Source: JAGNRR01 sp964389575
GTDB lineage: Bacteria > Bacteroidota > Bacteroidia > Chitinophagales > Chitinophagaceae
Assembly (NCBI GenBank): GCA_964389575.1
Contig: CAYMFF010000005.1
Span: 1-64,000 of the forward strand
Length of the DNA: 64,000 nt
Direction of reading: 5' to 3'
In this document: positions 52,769 through 60,838 of the stretch, piece after piece
How positions within the stretch are numbered: position 1 is the stretch's first letter
How the letters are laid out: each line of letters begins with the position of its first letter
Notes under the pieces: generated by a model
The model's database searches: none
What the model was told of the DNA's origin: nothing
The model's input: the letters and a program-made list of their open reading frames with translations, nothing else
Translations under genes and position numbers: made by a program

Positions 52769-53662
52769 ATGAGAAAAGAAATAAGAAATAGTTTAATGGC
52801 AATCGTGGCAGGATTTGCATTGTTGTTTTTTGCATCTTGCGAAGAGCAAGCTCCTCCTGGATTAGATTTAGGTGATACCAGAGTTGCAGATTCTAGTTAT
52901 CTCACTTCAGTTGAAAATAAACAAGATAAAGTGATTTTAATAGAAGAGCTGACAGGAGTACAATGTGCGAATTGTCCAAAAGCGGCTAAGAATATTAAGA
53001 CTATGAGTGATGCAAATCCAGGAAGAATATTAGCGGTAGGAATGCATCCACCATTAGGAGGTGGTTTTACAGAACCGATACCTACAAAAAGTCAATACGA
53101 TTTTCGTGTAGAAGAAGCGGATGAAGTGATCGCTAAATTGGGAGGCTTAAGTGGTGGTTTACCATCAGGTTCTATTAATAGAGAACCGAAAACAGCCGGT
53201 GTAATTTTTGATAGTGATTATCCAGCTTGGGTTGGAAGAGTGAATCCATTACTAACAGAAACTACACCAGTTAATCTAAATTTGGAAGCAACTTATGATG
53301 CAGAAAACAATACGGGTGAATTAGTTGTAAAAGTAGCGTTGACCGAAAATATATCCGATGAAATTTTTCTTACTGCTTATGTGATAGAAGATGATATCGA
53401 AGATTATCAAGATGATGCAGGCGATAAAAAATTGTATATGCATCAGCATGTATTTCGTTCAGCAATAACATCAGTTTCTGGTTCTAGTTTAAATTTTGCC
53501 GATAAAGTTGCGGGTCGAGTGCTGCAAAAACGTATTGGTTACGAGGCAAACATTAGTGGCGTTAATGCTTGGAATTTGGATAATTGTAAAATTATAGCGT
53601 TTGTGCACAAGAGTGGAAACGATCAATCGATTCTGCACGCAGCAAAAGTTTCGTTTAAATAA
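52769..53662 (+). CDS. Omp28-related lipoprotein with thioredoxin-like CxxC motif
   Basis: The 297-residue lipoprotein (lipobox LLFFASC, Cys24) has the Omp28-related pattern: VILIEELTGVQCANCPKAA, with a CxxC redox pair, then ANPGRILAVGMHPP, and a C-terminal beta domain with INSGVNAWNLDNC-like residues near the end. Members lie at the outer membrane and have a thioredoxin-like domain; their role is unclear. It follows the DUF6029-like gene and precedes a paralogue with about the same length. A terminator lies between the two paralogues. Confidence 0.85.
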   Translation: MRKEIRNSLMAIVAGFALLFFASCEEQAPPGLDLGDTRVADSSYLTSVENKQDKVILIEELTGVQCANCPKAAKNIKTMSDANPGRILAVGMHPPLGGGFTEPIPTKSQYDFRVEEADEVIAKLGGLSGGLPSGSINREPKTAGVIFDSDYPAWVGRVNPLLTETTPVNLNLEATYDAENNTGELVVKVALTENISDEIFLTAYVIEDDIEDYQDDAGDKKLYMHQHVFRSAITSVSGSSLNFADKVAGRVLQKRIGYEANISGVNAWNLDNCKIIAFVHKSGNDQSILHAAKVSFK

Positions 53663-53684
53663 CAATATTTGTTCTTTCGAACTG

Positions 53685-53712
53685 AAGATCTCTTAACTAG
53701 GAGATCTTTTTT
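53685..53712 (+). terminator. terminator between Omp28 paralogues
   Basis: AAGATCTC / GAGATCTT stem with an 8-nt loop, then T run, directly before the promoter element of the second paralogue. Confidence 0.85.
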
Positions 53713-53718
53713 TATTCG

Positions 53719-53726
53719 TAAATTTG
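53719..53726 (+). promoter_or_regulatory. -7 promoter element TAAATTTG
   Basis: Exact TAnnTTTG, 7 nt before ATG 53734, the start of the frameshifted signal peptide; it supports 53734 as the original start. Confidence 0.5.
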
Positions 53727-53733
53727 AAAGACT

Positions 53734-54611
53734 ATGAAAATTCTAAACCTTTTACTTTGTGCTGTAATTTTTACAATTACTTTTTTTCTTGTCAGGAAAA
53801 AAAACCACCAGGTTTAGATCTAGGTGATACTAACGAAGCAAATTCGAGTTATATAGCCACTTTAGAACCTAAACAAGATAAGGTAATTTTAATAGAGGAA
53901 TTGACAGGTGTGCAATGTCAAAATTGTCCGAAAGCCGCAACAGCAATTAAGTCAATTAGTAATGCAAACCCAGGAAGAGTTTTGGCTGTAGCGATGCATC
54001 CTCCTTCAGGTAAAGGTTTTACTGAACCCATTCCCAATAAAAGCAAATACGATTTTAGAGTAGATGTTATAGATGAAATTATTTCTTTTTTAGGTGGTCC
54101 TGATGGATATCCATGTGCTAGTTTGAATAGAAAAACCCAATCCAATAGTGCCATTATTATCAGATCACCTTTAACTTGGTTAGCTTTAGTAGAACCATTA
54201 TTTTCAGAGAGTACTCCAGTAAATATTCACCTACAAACTAGCTATGATGCTGAAAACAATACGGGAGAGTTAATTACCAAAATTGCGTTTACGGAAGATG
54301 TAAGCGATGAATTATTTATTACTGCCTATGTAATAGAAGATAAAATTATGGATTACCAAGATGATAGTGGCGACAAGGTCATGTATGAACACAATCATGT
54401 TTTCCGTAAAATACTTACCTCAGTATCGGGATCATCTTTAAACTTTGCTGATAAAAAGGCCGGTACCGTTTTGCAAAAGCGCATCCCATTTGAAGCAAAG
54501 CTTGAAGGAGTAAATGCATGGAATTTAGATAATTGTCACATAATTGCTTTTGTGCATAAGAGTGGAATTGACCAGTCTATATTGCAAGCAGCTCAAGTTT
54601 CATTTAAATAA
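53734..54611 (+). CDS. Omp28-related lipoprotein paralogue, frameshifted in the signal peptide
   Basis: From ATG 53734 the reading gives MKILNLLLCAVIFTITFF, a lipoprotein signal, but a T7 tract (53781-53787) puts the rest in another frame and the first frame stops at 53815. With one more T the product would continue FFSCQEKKPPGLDLGD, restoring a perfect lipobox and the Omp28 domain (VILIEELTGVQCQNC ... WNLDNCHIIAFVHKSG). The domain itself is intact to 54611 and highly similar to the gene upstream. It is either a sequencing error, a recent inactivation or a switchable locus; an A8 tract follows at 53797-53804. Confidence 0.8.
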
Positions 54612-54704
54612 ATAACGAGTGTTCCCCTTAGGATTTCGAAAGGAAGTCAAACATTTATGTGCATAGGGATGTTTATGCTTTGCGAGTATCAACATGAAAT
54701 ATAC

Positions 54705-55103
54705 TTATGTTTTCTCTTGACATAATTCTATCAAAACACCATTGGTGTGTTTTGGATGAAGAAAGCAAACTAATTTATTATCAGCGCCATTTTTTGGTTT
54801 TTCATTCAGTAAAACAAATCCTTCATCGATCAAGCGTTTCATTTCAGCTTCTATATCTTCTACATCAAAAGCTATGTGATGAATTCCTTCTCCTCGTTTA
54901 TCAATAAACTTATTAATAACCCCATCGGCAACATCTGCTACCAGTTCAATTTTATTTTCACCCGTTTTAAAAAATGCCGTTTCTACTGCTTCGCTTTCTA
55001 CGGTTTCTTTTTTATAACAATCTGTATTGAGTAATTTTTCAAAAAGTGAAATACTAGTATTTAGGTTTTTAACCGCTATGCCGATGTGTTCAATTTTTTT
55101 CAC
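54705..55103 (-). CDS. mce: methylmalonyl-CoA epimerase (VOC family)
   Basis: The 132-residue protein is a glyoxalase-fold (VOC) enzyme of the size of methylmalonyl-CoA epimerase, with IEHIGIAVKN, KIELVADV, GIHHIAFDVEDIEA and GVLIELCQ carrying the metal ligands His, Glu/Gln, His and Glu. It interconverts the two forms of methylmalonyl-CoA. It starts with GTG at 55103. Other genes of the propionate pathway are not nearby. A 17-bp inverted repeat lies between it and the divergent iscS. Confidence 0.88.
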   Translation of the reverse strand: MKKIEHIGIAVKNLNTSISLFEKLLNTDCYKKETVESEAVETAFFKTGENKIELVADVADGVINKFIDKRGEGIHHIAFDVEDIEAEMKRLIDEGFVLLNEKPKNGADNKLVCFLHPKHTNGVLIELCQEKT

Positions 55104-55117
55104 CTTGTAAAAATATA

Positions 55118-55165
55118 AAACCTGTGAGGTTTATAGTTCACAAGTGCCATAAACCTCACAGGTTT
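55118..55165. repeat. 17-bp perfect inverted repeat
   Basis: Arms at 55118-55134 and 55149-55165 (AAACCTGTGAGGTTTAT and its complement), 14-nt loop, followed on the plus strand by a T-rich run. It sits between divergent genes mce and iscS, where a terminator has no obvious gene to serve; it may be an intergenic repeat family. Confidence 0.9.
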
Positions 55166-55230
55166 AGTTTTTTTGAGATTTTTATGACAATTACTCGCTT
55201 TATAGTCAAGGTTGATAAGGCTTTTGTCAA

Positions 55231-55238
55231 TACCTTTG
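55231..55238 (+). promoter_or_regulatory. -7 promoter element TACCTTTG before iscS
   Basis: Exact TAnnTTTG with a TTG 16 nt upstream at 55212-55214. The leader to the iscS ATG is 52 nt. Confidence 0.5.
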
Positions 55239-55290
55239 CATCCCAATTCATCAGGATTGGGTTAATCAATAACAATAAAAAAGTAGAGAT

Positions 55291-56505
55291 ATGGAATTGC
55301 CAATTTATTTAGACAATAACGCCACCACACCTTGTGACCCAAGAGTAGTAGAAACCATGGTACCGTTTTTCACGCAAAACTTTGGTAATGCGGCAAGCCG
55401 AAATCATAGTTTTGGTTGGACAGCAGAAGAAGCAGTGGATTATGCCCGTGAGCAAGTTGCTCAATTGATTGGTGCTAATCCTAAAGAAATTATTTTTACC
55501 TCGGGTGCTACTGAGGCTGATAATTTGGCACTGAAAGGAGTTGCAGAAATGTATGCCTCAAAAGGAAATCATTTTATCACAACCACTACAGAGCATAAAG
55601 CTGTGTTGGATACTTGTAAAGTATTGGAAAAAGAAGGTTGTGATGTGACGTATTTAGAAGTGCAGCGTGATGGAATGATTGACTTAGAAGCCTTGGAAGC
55701 AGCTATTACTCCAAAAACGGTTTGTATTGCGATAATGTATGCCAATAACGAAATTGGTACGGTGAATCCAATGAAAGAAATTGCAGCAATAGCAAAAAAA
55801 CATGGTGTACTTGTGATGAGCGATGCCACTCAAGCGGTAGGTAAAATACCAGTAGATGTAAATGAAGATGGTATTGATTTAATGGCGTTTACTGCTCATA
55901 AAATGTACGGACCCAAAGGTGTTGGTGCTTTATTTGTTCGTCGTAAAAACCCTCGTGTAAAAGTGACGGCCCAAATGGATGGCGGTGGCCACGAGCGTGG
56001 AATGCGCAGTGGTACTTTAAATGTAACCGGGATTGTTGGTTTTGGTAAAGCGGCAGAATTGTGCCGTTTAGAAATGGAAAAAGATGCAGCTCATGTACGA
56101 GTATTGCGTGATAAGCTTGAGACGGAACTAATGAAAATCGAAGAAGCTTACTTGAACGGTCACAAAGAAAATCGTTTGCCACATGTAACCAATATTTCTT
56201 TCAAACATGTAGAAGGTGAAGGGTTGTTAATGGGAATTAATAAAGATATTGCATTGAGTAGCGGGAGTGCTTGTACTTCAGCTTCCTTGGAGCCTTCTTA
56301 TGTTTTAAAAGCATTAGGACTAGGGGATGATTTAGCACACAGTTCGTTGCGGTTTGGGTTAAGCCGATTTACCAAAGAAGAACAAATTGATCATGCCATA
56401 GAATTGGTAAGCAAAACCGTTCACAAACTTCGTGAGATGAGCCCACTTTGGGAAATGTATAAAGAAGGAATTGACTTAGACACGATTGAGTGGGCTGAGC
56501 ATTAA
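55291..56505 (+). CDS. iscS: cysteine desulfurase IscS
   Basis: The 404-residue protein is a full-length class I cysteine desulfurase: YLDNNATTPCDPRV at the start, SGATEADNLAL, TTEHKAVLD, the PLP lysine in FTAHKMYGPKGVG (about 206) and the active Cys in SSGSACTSASLEPSYVL (about 328). It takes sulfur from cysteine for Fe-S cluster, tRNA and cofactor synthesis; the Act complex encoded here has several clusters. iscU and iscA are not adjacent. A terminator follows at 56527. Confidence 0.97.
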   Translation: MELPIYLDNNATTPCDPRVVETMVPFFTQNFGNAASRNHSFGWTAEEAVDYAREQVAQLIGANPKEIIFTSGATEADNLALKGVAEMYASKGNHFITTTTEHKAVLDTCKVLEKEGCDVTYLEVQRDGMIDLEALEAAITPKTVCIAIMYANNEIGTVNPMKEIAAIAKKHGVLVMSDATQAVGKIPVDVNEDGIDLMAFTAHKMYGPKGVGALFVRRKNPRVKVTAQMDGGGHERGMRSGTLNVTGIVGFGKAAELCRLEMEKDAAHVRVLRDKLETELMKIEEAYLNGHKENRLPHVTNISFKHVEGEGLLMGINKDIALSSGSACTSASLEPSYVLKALGLGDDLAHSSLRFGLSRFTKEEQIDHAIELVSKTVHKLREMSPLWEMYKEGIDLDTIEWAEH

Positions 56506-56526
56506 TTTAAGCAAGAATAAGTTTAT

Positions 56527-56556
56527 AAAGCACCCAGATACTATCTGGGTGCTTTT
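56527..56556 (+). terminator. terminator after iscS
   Basis: AAAGCACCCAGATA / TATCTGGGTGCTTT hairpin with T run. Confidence 0.92.
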
Positions 56557-56683
56557 TTCGTTTAGCAAGGTAAACTCCTAAATACCTCAAAAAGTTTTAC
56601 TTTGGTAATAAATCGGCATTTGTTAATGCTTGTAACTTTTAGATAAGTAAAACGATATACTTACAGAATAAATTAAATTGATC

Positions 56684-57922
56684 ATGAAATATTTTAAATT
56701 AATAGCACTAATTTTTGCCATCGGCCTTTTTTCTTCTTGTCTAAAAAATGAAAACCTAAAAAAGTATAGTTATTACACACCAATATATGCTACTGCGCAA
56801 GAAGTGCAAGATAATGTGAAAAATACACCACCACGCGCCATAGAAAATATGGGTAATATGATCGTGTATAACAATTATATTTTGGCCGTTGAGCAAACCA
56901 AAGGAATTCATATTATAGATGCTAGTAGCTCCTCAGTTCCGACGAAAGTTGGCTTTATTCCAATACCGGGAAATCAAAATATGGCAGTTCGTAATAATTA
57001 TTTATATGCGGATAGTTATATGGATTTGTTCATTATTGATATCAGTAATCTTCAAAACATAAAATTAGCTGCTGTGAAATCAGGAGTATTTAAAAGTCAA
57101 GAATGGATTATGGGTCATCAGATGGATCAGAATCATGTGATTGTTGATTGGGTGAAAAGGGATACAACCATTACTGAAGAATACGCAAATGGACCTATGG
57201 CAGAGAATGGAGGAGGAATAATATTTTTTAGTAGTGTGGCGGCACAGAATTTTGATGCTGGTGGTGGAAATTCTACGAGTGGTAGTATGGCTCGTTTTAC
57301 ACTGGTCAACGATTATTTGTATGCGGTAGATAATTCTAAGTTGTATAGCTTTAGTTTGTCCAATGCTACAGAGCCAAGCTTAAATAGTGAACAAAATATT
57401 GGTTGGGGTATTGAAACTATTTATCCTTTTAAAAATAATTTATTCATTGGGTCTAATACGGGTATGGTAATTTATAATATCAACAATCCAGGTCAACCAA
57501 ATTATGAAGGCGGTTTTAGCCATGCAACTGCTTGTGATCCCGTCATTGCAAATGATAAATATGCTTTCGTAACCTTACGTGGTGGCACGCGCTGTAATGA
57601 TGCAGATAACCAATTAGATGTGCTGAATGTAGAGAATGTAAAAACGCCTAGATTATTAAAAACGTATTCCATGACCAATCCATATGGTTTGAGTCTAAGT
57701 GGAAACATTTTGTTCATTTGTGATGGCAGAGCCGGATTGCGAGTTCTAGATGCTACGGATGTACAAAATATAAAAGAGAAAAAAAGAATAAAAGACATTG
57801 GTGTAGCTACCGATGTTATTACTATCGGCAACAGAGCGTATGTTATTACCCAAGAAGACATTCAAATTTATAAGTTTTCTTCAGCAACCGATATAAGTCT
57901 TCAAGGAAAATTGAGCAAGTAA
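56684..57922 (+). CDS. LVIVD-repeat lipoprotein
   Basis: The product of about 412 residues is a lipoprotein (GLFSSCLKN) with several beta-propeller-like LVIVD repeats: ENMGNMIVYNNYILAVEQTKG, GIHIIDASSSSVPTKVGFI, LFIIDISNLQNIKLAA and RVLDATDVQNIKEKK. The family is exported and of unknown role. I use ATG 56684 rather than TTG 56678. Its stop overlaps the start of a small barrel-like gene (ATGA-type), so the two form a pair at the envelope. Confidence 0.85.
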   Translation: MKYFKLIALIFAIGLFSSCLKNENLKKYSYYTPIYATAQEVQDNVKNTPPRAIENMGNMIVYNNYILAVEQTKGIHIIDASSSSVPTKVGFIPIPGNQNMAVRNNYLYADSYMDLFIIDISNLQNIKLAAVKSGVFKSQEWIMGHQMDQNHVIVDWVKRDTTITEEYANGPMAENGGGIIFFSSVAAQNFDAGGGNSTSGSMARFTLVNDYLYAVDNSKLYSFSLSNATEPSLNSEQNIGWGIETIYPFKNNLFIGSNTGMVIYNINNPGQPNYEGGFSHATACDPVIANDKYAFVTLRGGTRCNDADNQLDVLNVENVKTPRLLKTYSMTNPYGLSLSGNILFICDGRAGLRVLDATDVQNIKEKKRIKDIGVATDVITIGNRAYVITQEDIQIYKFSSATDISLQGKLSK

Positions 57923-58500
57923 TGAGACACATCCTCTTAGTGGTAATAATTACTTTATTGTCTTTCAATCTTACTGCTCAGCGACAAGATGAGTCGCGTT
58001 TTAGCTATGGCGGAATGCAACAATTGGGCATCATAGTAGAAGCAGACCGAGTGCGTGCTCTACCCAATCTAATTAATGGGATACGCTTTGATAATTGGTT
58101 TGCGGGTATTGGTGTGGCCTATGAATTAGATGCGGGTTGGTGGCGGAATGAGCGCGTTAGTACCATGCCATTATACCTTGATGTGCGGCATTACTTTTTT
58201 AAGAAGAAATGGGTTTTTGCATTAGCCGATGTGGGCACTAATTTAATAGTAGGTAATGAATGGATGCAAGATGACAACTGGAACCGCTATCGTAAAAAAG
58301 TGGGCTATTACGCTAATGTGGGTGGTGGTATCAAAGCACGATTAGGCCGTGAAACATTTTATTCATTTGATGTGTCTTACAATTTTAAGCAAACCCGCTA
58401 TGAACATGATCAGCAAAATGCTGTAAATCTTTGGGAGGAAGAGTCAAATAACTTTAAGCAACAAAGAATCTTAATTCGTTTAGGGATAGAGATTAAGTAA
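57922..58500 (+). CDS. small outer-membrane barrel-like protein
   Basis: The 192-residue product has a signal peptide (MRHILLVVIITLLSFNLTAQ) and amphipathic strands (IRFDNWFAGIGVAYELDAGW, LYLDVRHYFFKKKWVFALADVG, GYYANVGGGIKARLG, FYSFDVSYNFKQTRY). It fits an eight-stranded barrel. It overlaps the LVIVD lipoprotein gene by one base and so is translationally coupled to it. Function unknown. Confidence 0.75.
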   Translation: MRHILLVVIITLLSFNLTAQRQDESRFSYGGMQQLGIIVEADRVRALPNLINGIRFDNWFAGIGVAYELDAGWWRNERVSTMPLYLDVRHYFFKKKWVFALADVGTNLIVGNEWMQDDNWNRYRKKVGYYANVGGGIKARLGRETFYSFDVSYNFKQTRYEHDQQNAVNLWEEESNNFKQQRILIRLGIEIK

Positions 58501-58647
58501 TCACGTTTTTTAATTAATCAATGTTTAATTTTTTAGAGCTTTATTGAGCGCCTCTTTTGCATAGGTTAAAAGTGTTAAGAAAAACTAATGCTTATAATAT
58601 CTTATTTTATCTTTCGTTAGAATAATTGAACCTCTAAATTATTTTTA

Positions 58648-59655
58648 ATGAAAAACAACAAATTATTTCAATCTGCATTTCTTGCTTTTTTTCTTTTAGT
58701 CCTCGTTTCATTTGTGGCTTGTAATAAAATTAATCTTGCTGATAATAATGTTTGGGGATTAAAACAAGCGCTTAAGAGTACGCCTCAAAAATTTTCGGGT
58801 CAAGCAGGACAGACTTGGAGCATAGAAGGCAACAAAGGAACCCGAATTCATTTTGGACCCAGTTCTTTTCGTGATAATAATGGAAATATCATAACCAACG
58901 GAACTATAGATATTTCCTTGGTGGAAATGCCAACAGCCAAGGACATGGTTTTAAATAACGTTACCACCATGGTGGGTACAAGTCAAATTTTACAAAGTGG
59001 CGGCTCAGTAGATTTACAAGTAAGCCAAAACGGGAATCCGGTTCTTGCAGGTTCAGGGATTGGGATTGATTTCAGACAAGATGGTCCTAATACAGATACT
59101 ATGTTGCTGTTTCAAGGTGGGTTGTCGTCTTTTCAAGGCGGAGGCAGACAGATTCAACAAACTAGTCAGTCCTCATCAGATTCTGCCAATGGTATTATTT
59201 CATGGTTTGAGCCCGGGAGAAATCCACAAGGTGGAACCACCCTTGATCCAGCCAATATGATTGACTATTACGCCTTTGATGATTTGACGCATTTTAACTA
59301 CATCAATTGTGATATATTTTATAATGATGCACGCCCCCAAACAAGTGTGAGCCTAAATCTCAGTGGTGTTGACTTACCTTTTTATAGTGCTTCAGGTTAT
59401 ATATTGCTTAACGAAATCAATGCTGTTATTCCTATTCAACAAAATGATATGAACAGTTTGAACACAATTAGTCTGAGTAGTGGGCTGACTATTCCAATTG
59501 GTATGAAGGCAACTATTATTGCTCTAGCAAAAGTAGATGGCAACTATTATTTTGCTAAAAAAGAAAACGAAACGCTACGCTCAAATTATAAATCCAATAT
59601 GTCTTTGAATGAAATGACGCTGGCAGAAATAAAACGAGCAATTACAAATCTTTAA
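58648..59655 (+). CDS. lipoprotein of unknown function
   Basis: The 335-residue product has a lipobox (VSFVAC) and the beta-rich pattern GTRIHFGPSSFRDNNGNIITNGTIDISLVEMPT often seen in Bacteroidota lipoproteins with Ig-like or carboxypeptidase-regulatory-like folds. There is a run of Gln and Ser (GGGRQIQQTSQSSSDS) in the middle that may be a linker. It is a single-gene unit before prfA. Function unknown. Confidence 0.7.
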   Translation: MKNNKLFQSAFLAFFLLVLVSFVACNKINLADNNVWGLKQALKSTPQKFSGQAGQTWSIEGNKGTRIHFGPSSFRDNNGNIITNGTIDISLVEMPTAKDMVLNNVTTMVGTSQILQSGGSVDLQVSQNGNPVLAGSGIGIDFRQDGPNTDTMLLFQGGLSSFQGGGRQIQQTSQSSSDSANGIISWFEPGRNPQGGTTLDPANMIDYYAFDDLTHFNYINCDIFYNDARPQTSVSLNLSGVDLPFYSASGYILLNEINAVIPIQQNDMNSLNTISLSSGLTIPIGMKATIIALAKVDGNYYFAKKENETLRSNYKSNMSLNEMTLAEIKRAITNL

Positions 59656-59707
59656 ACTCTTCTTTATTAGAATCTTAGAATAAGCATTTTTAAGAAAATT
59701 ATTCTCG

Positions 59708-59715
59708 TATTTTTG
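59708..59715 (+). promoter_or_regulatory. -7 promoter element TATTTTTG before prfA
   Basis: Exact TAnnTTTG, 10 nt before the prfA ATG. Confidence 0.5.
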
Positions 59716-59725
59716 TGTTCATCTT

Positions 59726-60796
59726 ATGCTAGACAAACTAGAAGCGATCAACGCAAAATTTAATGACATTGGTGTTTCACTAACCAATCCTGATGTGGTA
59801 AGTGATCAGAAGAAGTTTATGGCACTGAGCAAAGAGTATAGTAAGCTAGAGAAGATTGTAAAAAAACATCAGGCTTACAAAAAATGTTTAGATAGCTTAG
59901 AGTTTGCCAAAGAAGTATTGAACGAAGAACAAGATGAAGAGTTACGAGATTTAGCAAAAGCTGATATTGCTCCGCTAGAAAAAGAAAAAGAAGAACTGGA
60001 AGATACTATTCAGCAAATGCTCATACCCAAAGATCCGCAGGATGAAAAAAACGTAGTATTAGAAGTAAGAGCCGGAACGGGTGGAGACGAGGCAAGTATT
60101 TTTGCCGGCGATTTAGTGCGGATGTATATAAAGTATGCCGAAAAACAAGGTTGGAAAGTGGAAATGCTTTCTAGCAACGACGGTACTAGCGGTGGCTACA
60201 AAGAAGCAATTTTGCAAATAAACGGCGACGATGTGTATGGTACTATGAAATATGAAAGTGGCGTGCATCGAGTACAACGCGTGCCAGCTACAGAAACGCA
60301 AGGTCGAGTGCACACGTCAGCGGCTACCGTAGCTGCTATGCCAGAGGCGGAAGAAATAGATTTTGAACTTAAAGAAAGCGATGTAAAAATGGAAACTTCG
60401 CGTAGTGGTGGTGCCGGAGGTCAGAATGTAAATAAGGTAGAAACTAAGGTACAATTGACGCACGTACCAACCGGCACAGTTGTGGTATGTTCTATTGATC
60501 GTACGCAGTTGGGAAATAGAATTCGTGCAATGGAAATGTTGCGCTCTAAATTATATGAAGCAGAAGTGCGTAAGCATGAAGATGCAATAGCTGGCCAGCG
60601 AAAGACATTGGTAAGTAGTGGTGATCGTTCTGCAAAAATCAGAACTTACAATTGGCCACAAGGAAGAATTACAGATCATCGCATAGGAAAAACGATGTAT
60701 AATTTGGATGCATTCGTAAATGGCGATTTACAAGAAATGATAGACGCTCTCATGTTTGCTGAAAATGCAGAAAAAATGAAAGCAGGGCAAAACTAA
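59726..60796 (+). CDS. prfA: peptide chain release factor 1
   Basis: The 356-residue protein is the usual RF1 length. It has the N-terminal helical domain, the codon-recognition region with PATETQGRVHTSA (the PxT motif typical of RF1, here PAT) and the GGQ motif in SGGAGGQNVNKVET that releases the peptide. It terminates translation at UAA and UAG. Its stop codon and the 13 nt after it are repeated at the end of the next gene. Confidence 0.97.
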   Translation: MLDKLEAINAKFNDIGVSLTNPDVVSDQKKFMALSKEYSKLEKIVKKHQAYKKCLDSLEFAKEVLNEEQDEELRDLAKADIAPLEKEKEELEDTIQQMLIPKDPQDEKNVVLEVRAGTGGDEASIFAGDLVRMYIKYAEKQGWKVEMLSSNDGTSGGYKEAILQINGDDVYGTMKYESGVHRVQRVPATETQGRVHTSAATVAAMPEAEEIDFELKESDVKMETSRSGGAGGQNVNKVETKVQLTHVPTGTVVVCSIDRTQLGNRIRAMEMLRSKLYEAEVRKHEDAIAGQRKTLVSSGDRSAKIRTYNWPQGRITDHRIGKTMYNLDAFVNGDLQEMIDALMFAENAEKMKAGQN

Positions 60797-60806
60797 ATAC
60801 CCAACC
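60789..60806 (+). repeat. 18-nt direct repeat, copy 1 (prfA 3' end)
   Basis: AAAACTAAATACCCAACC spans the last codon and stop of prfA. An identical copy lies at 62643-62660, at the end of the T9SS protein gene. Confidence 0.85.
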
Positions 60807-60838
60807 TAAAGTTTGTTTTCTACGTCTTTCTATTAATT

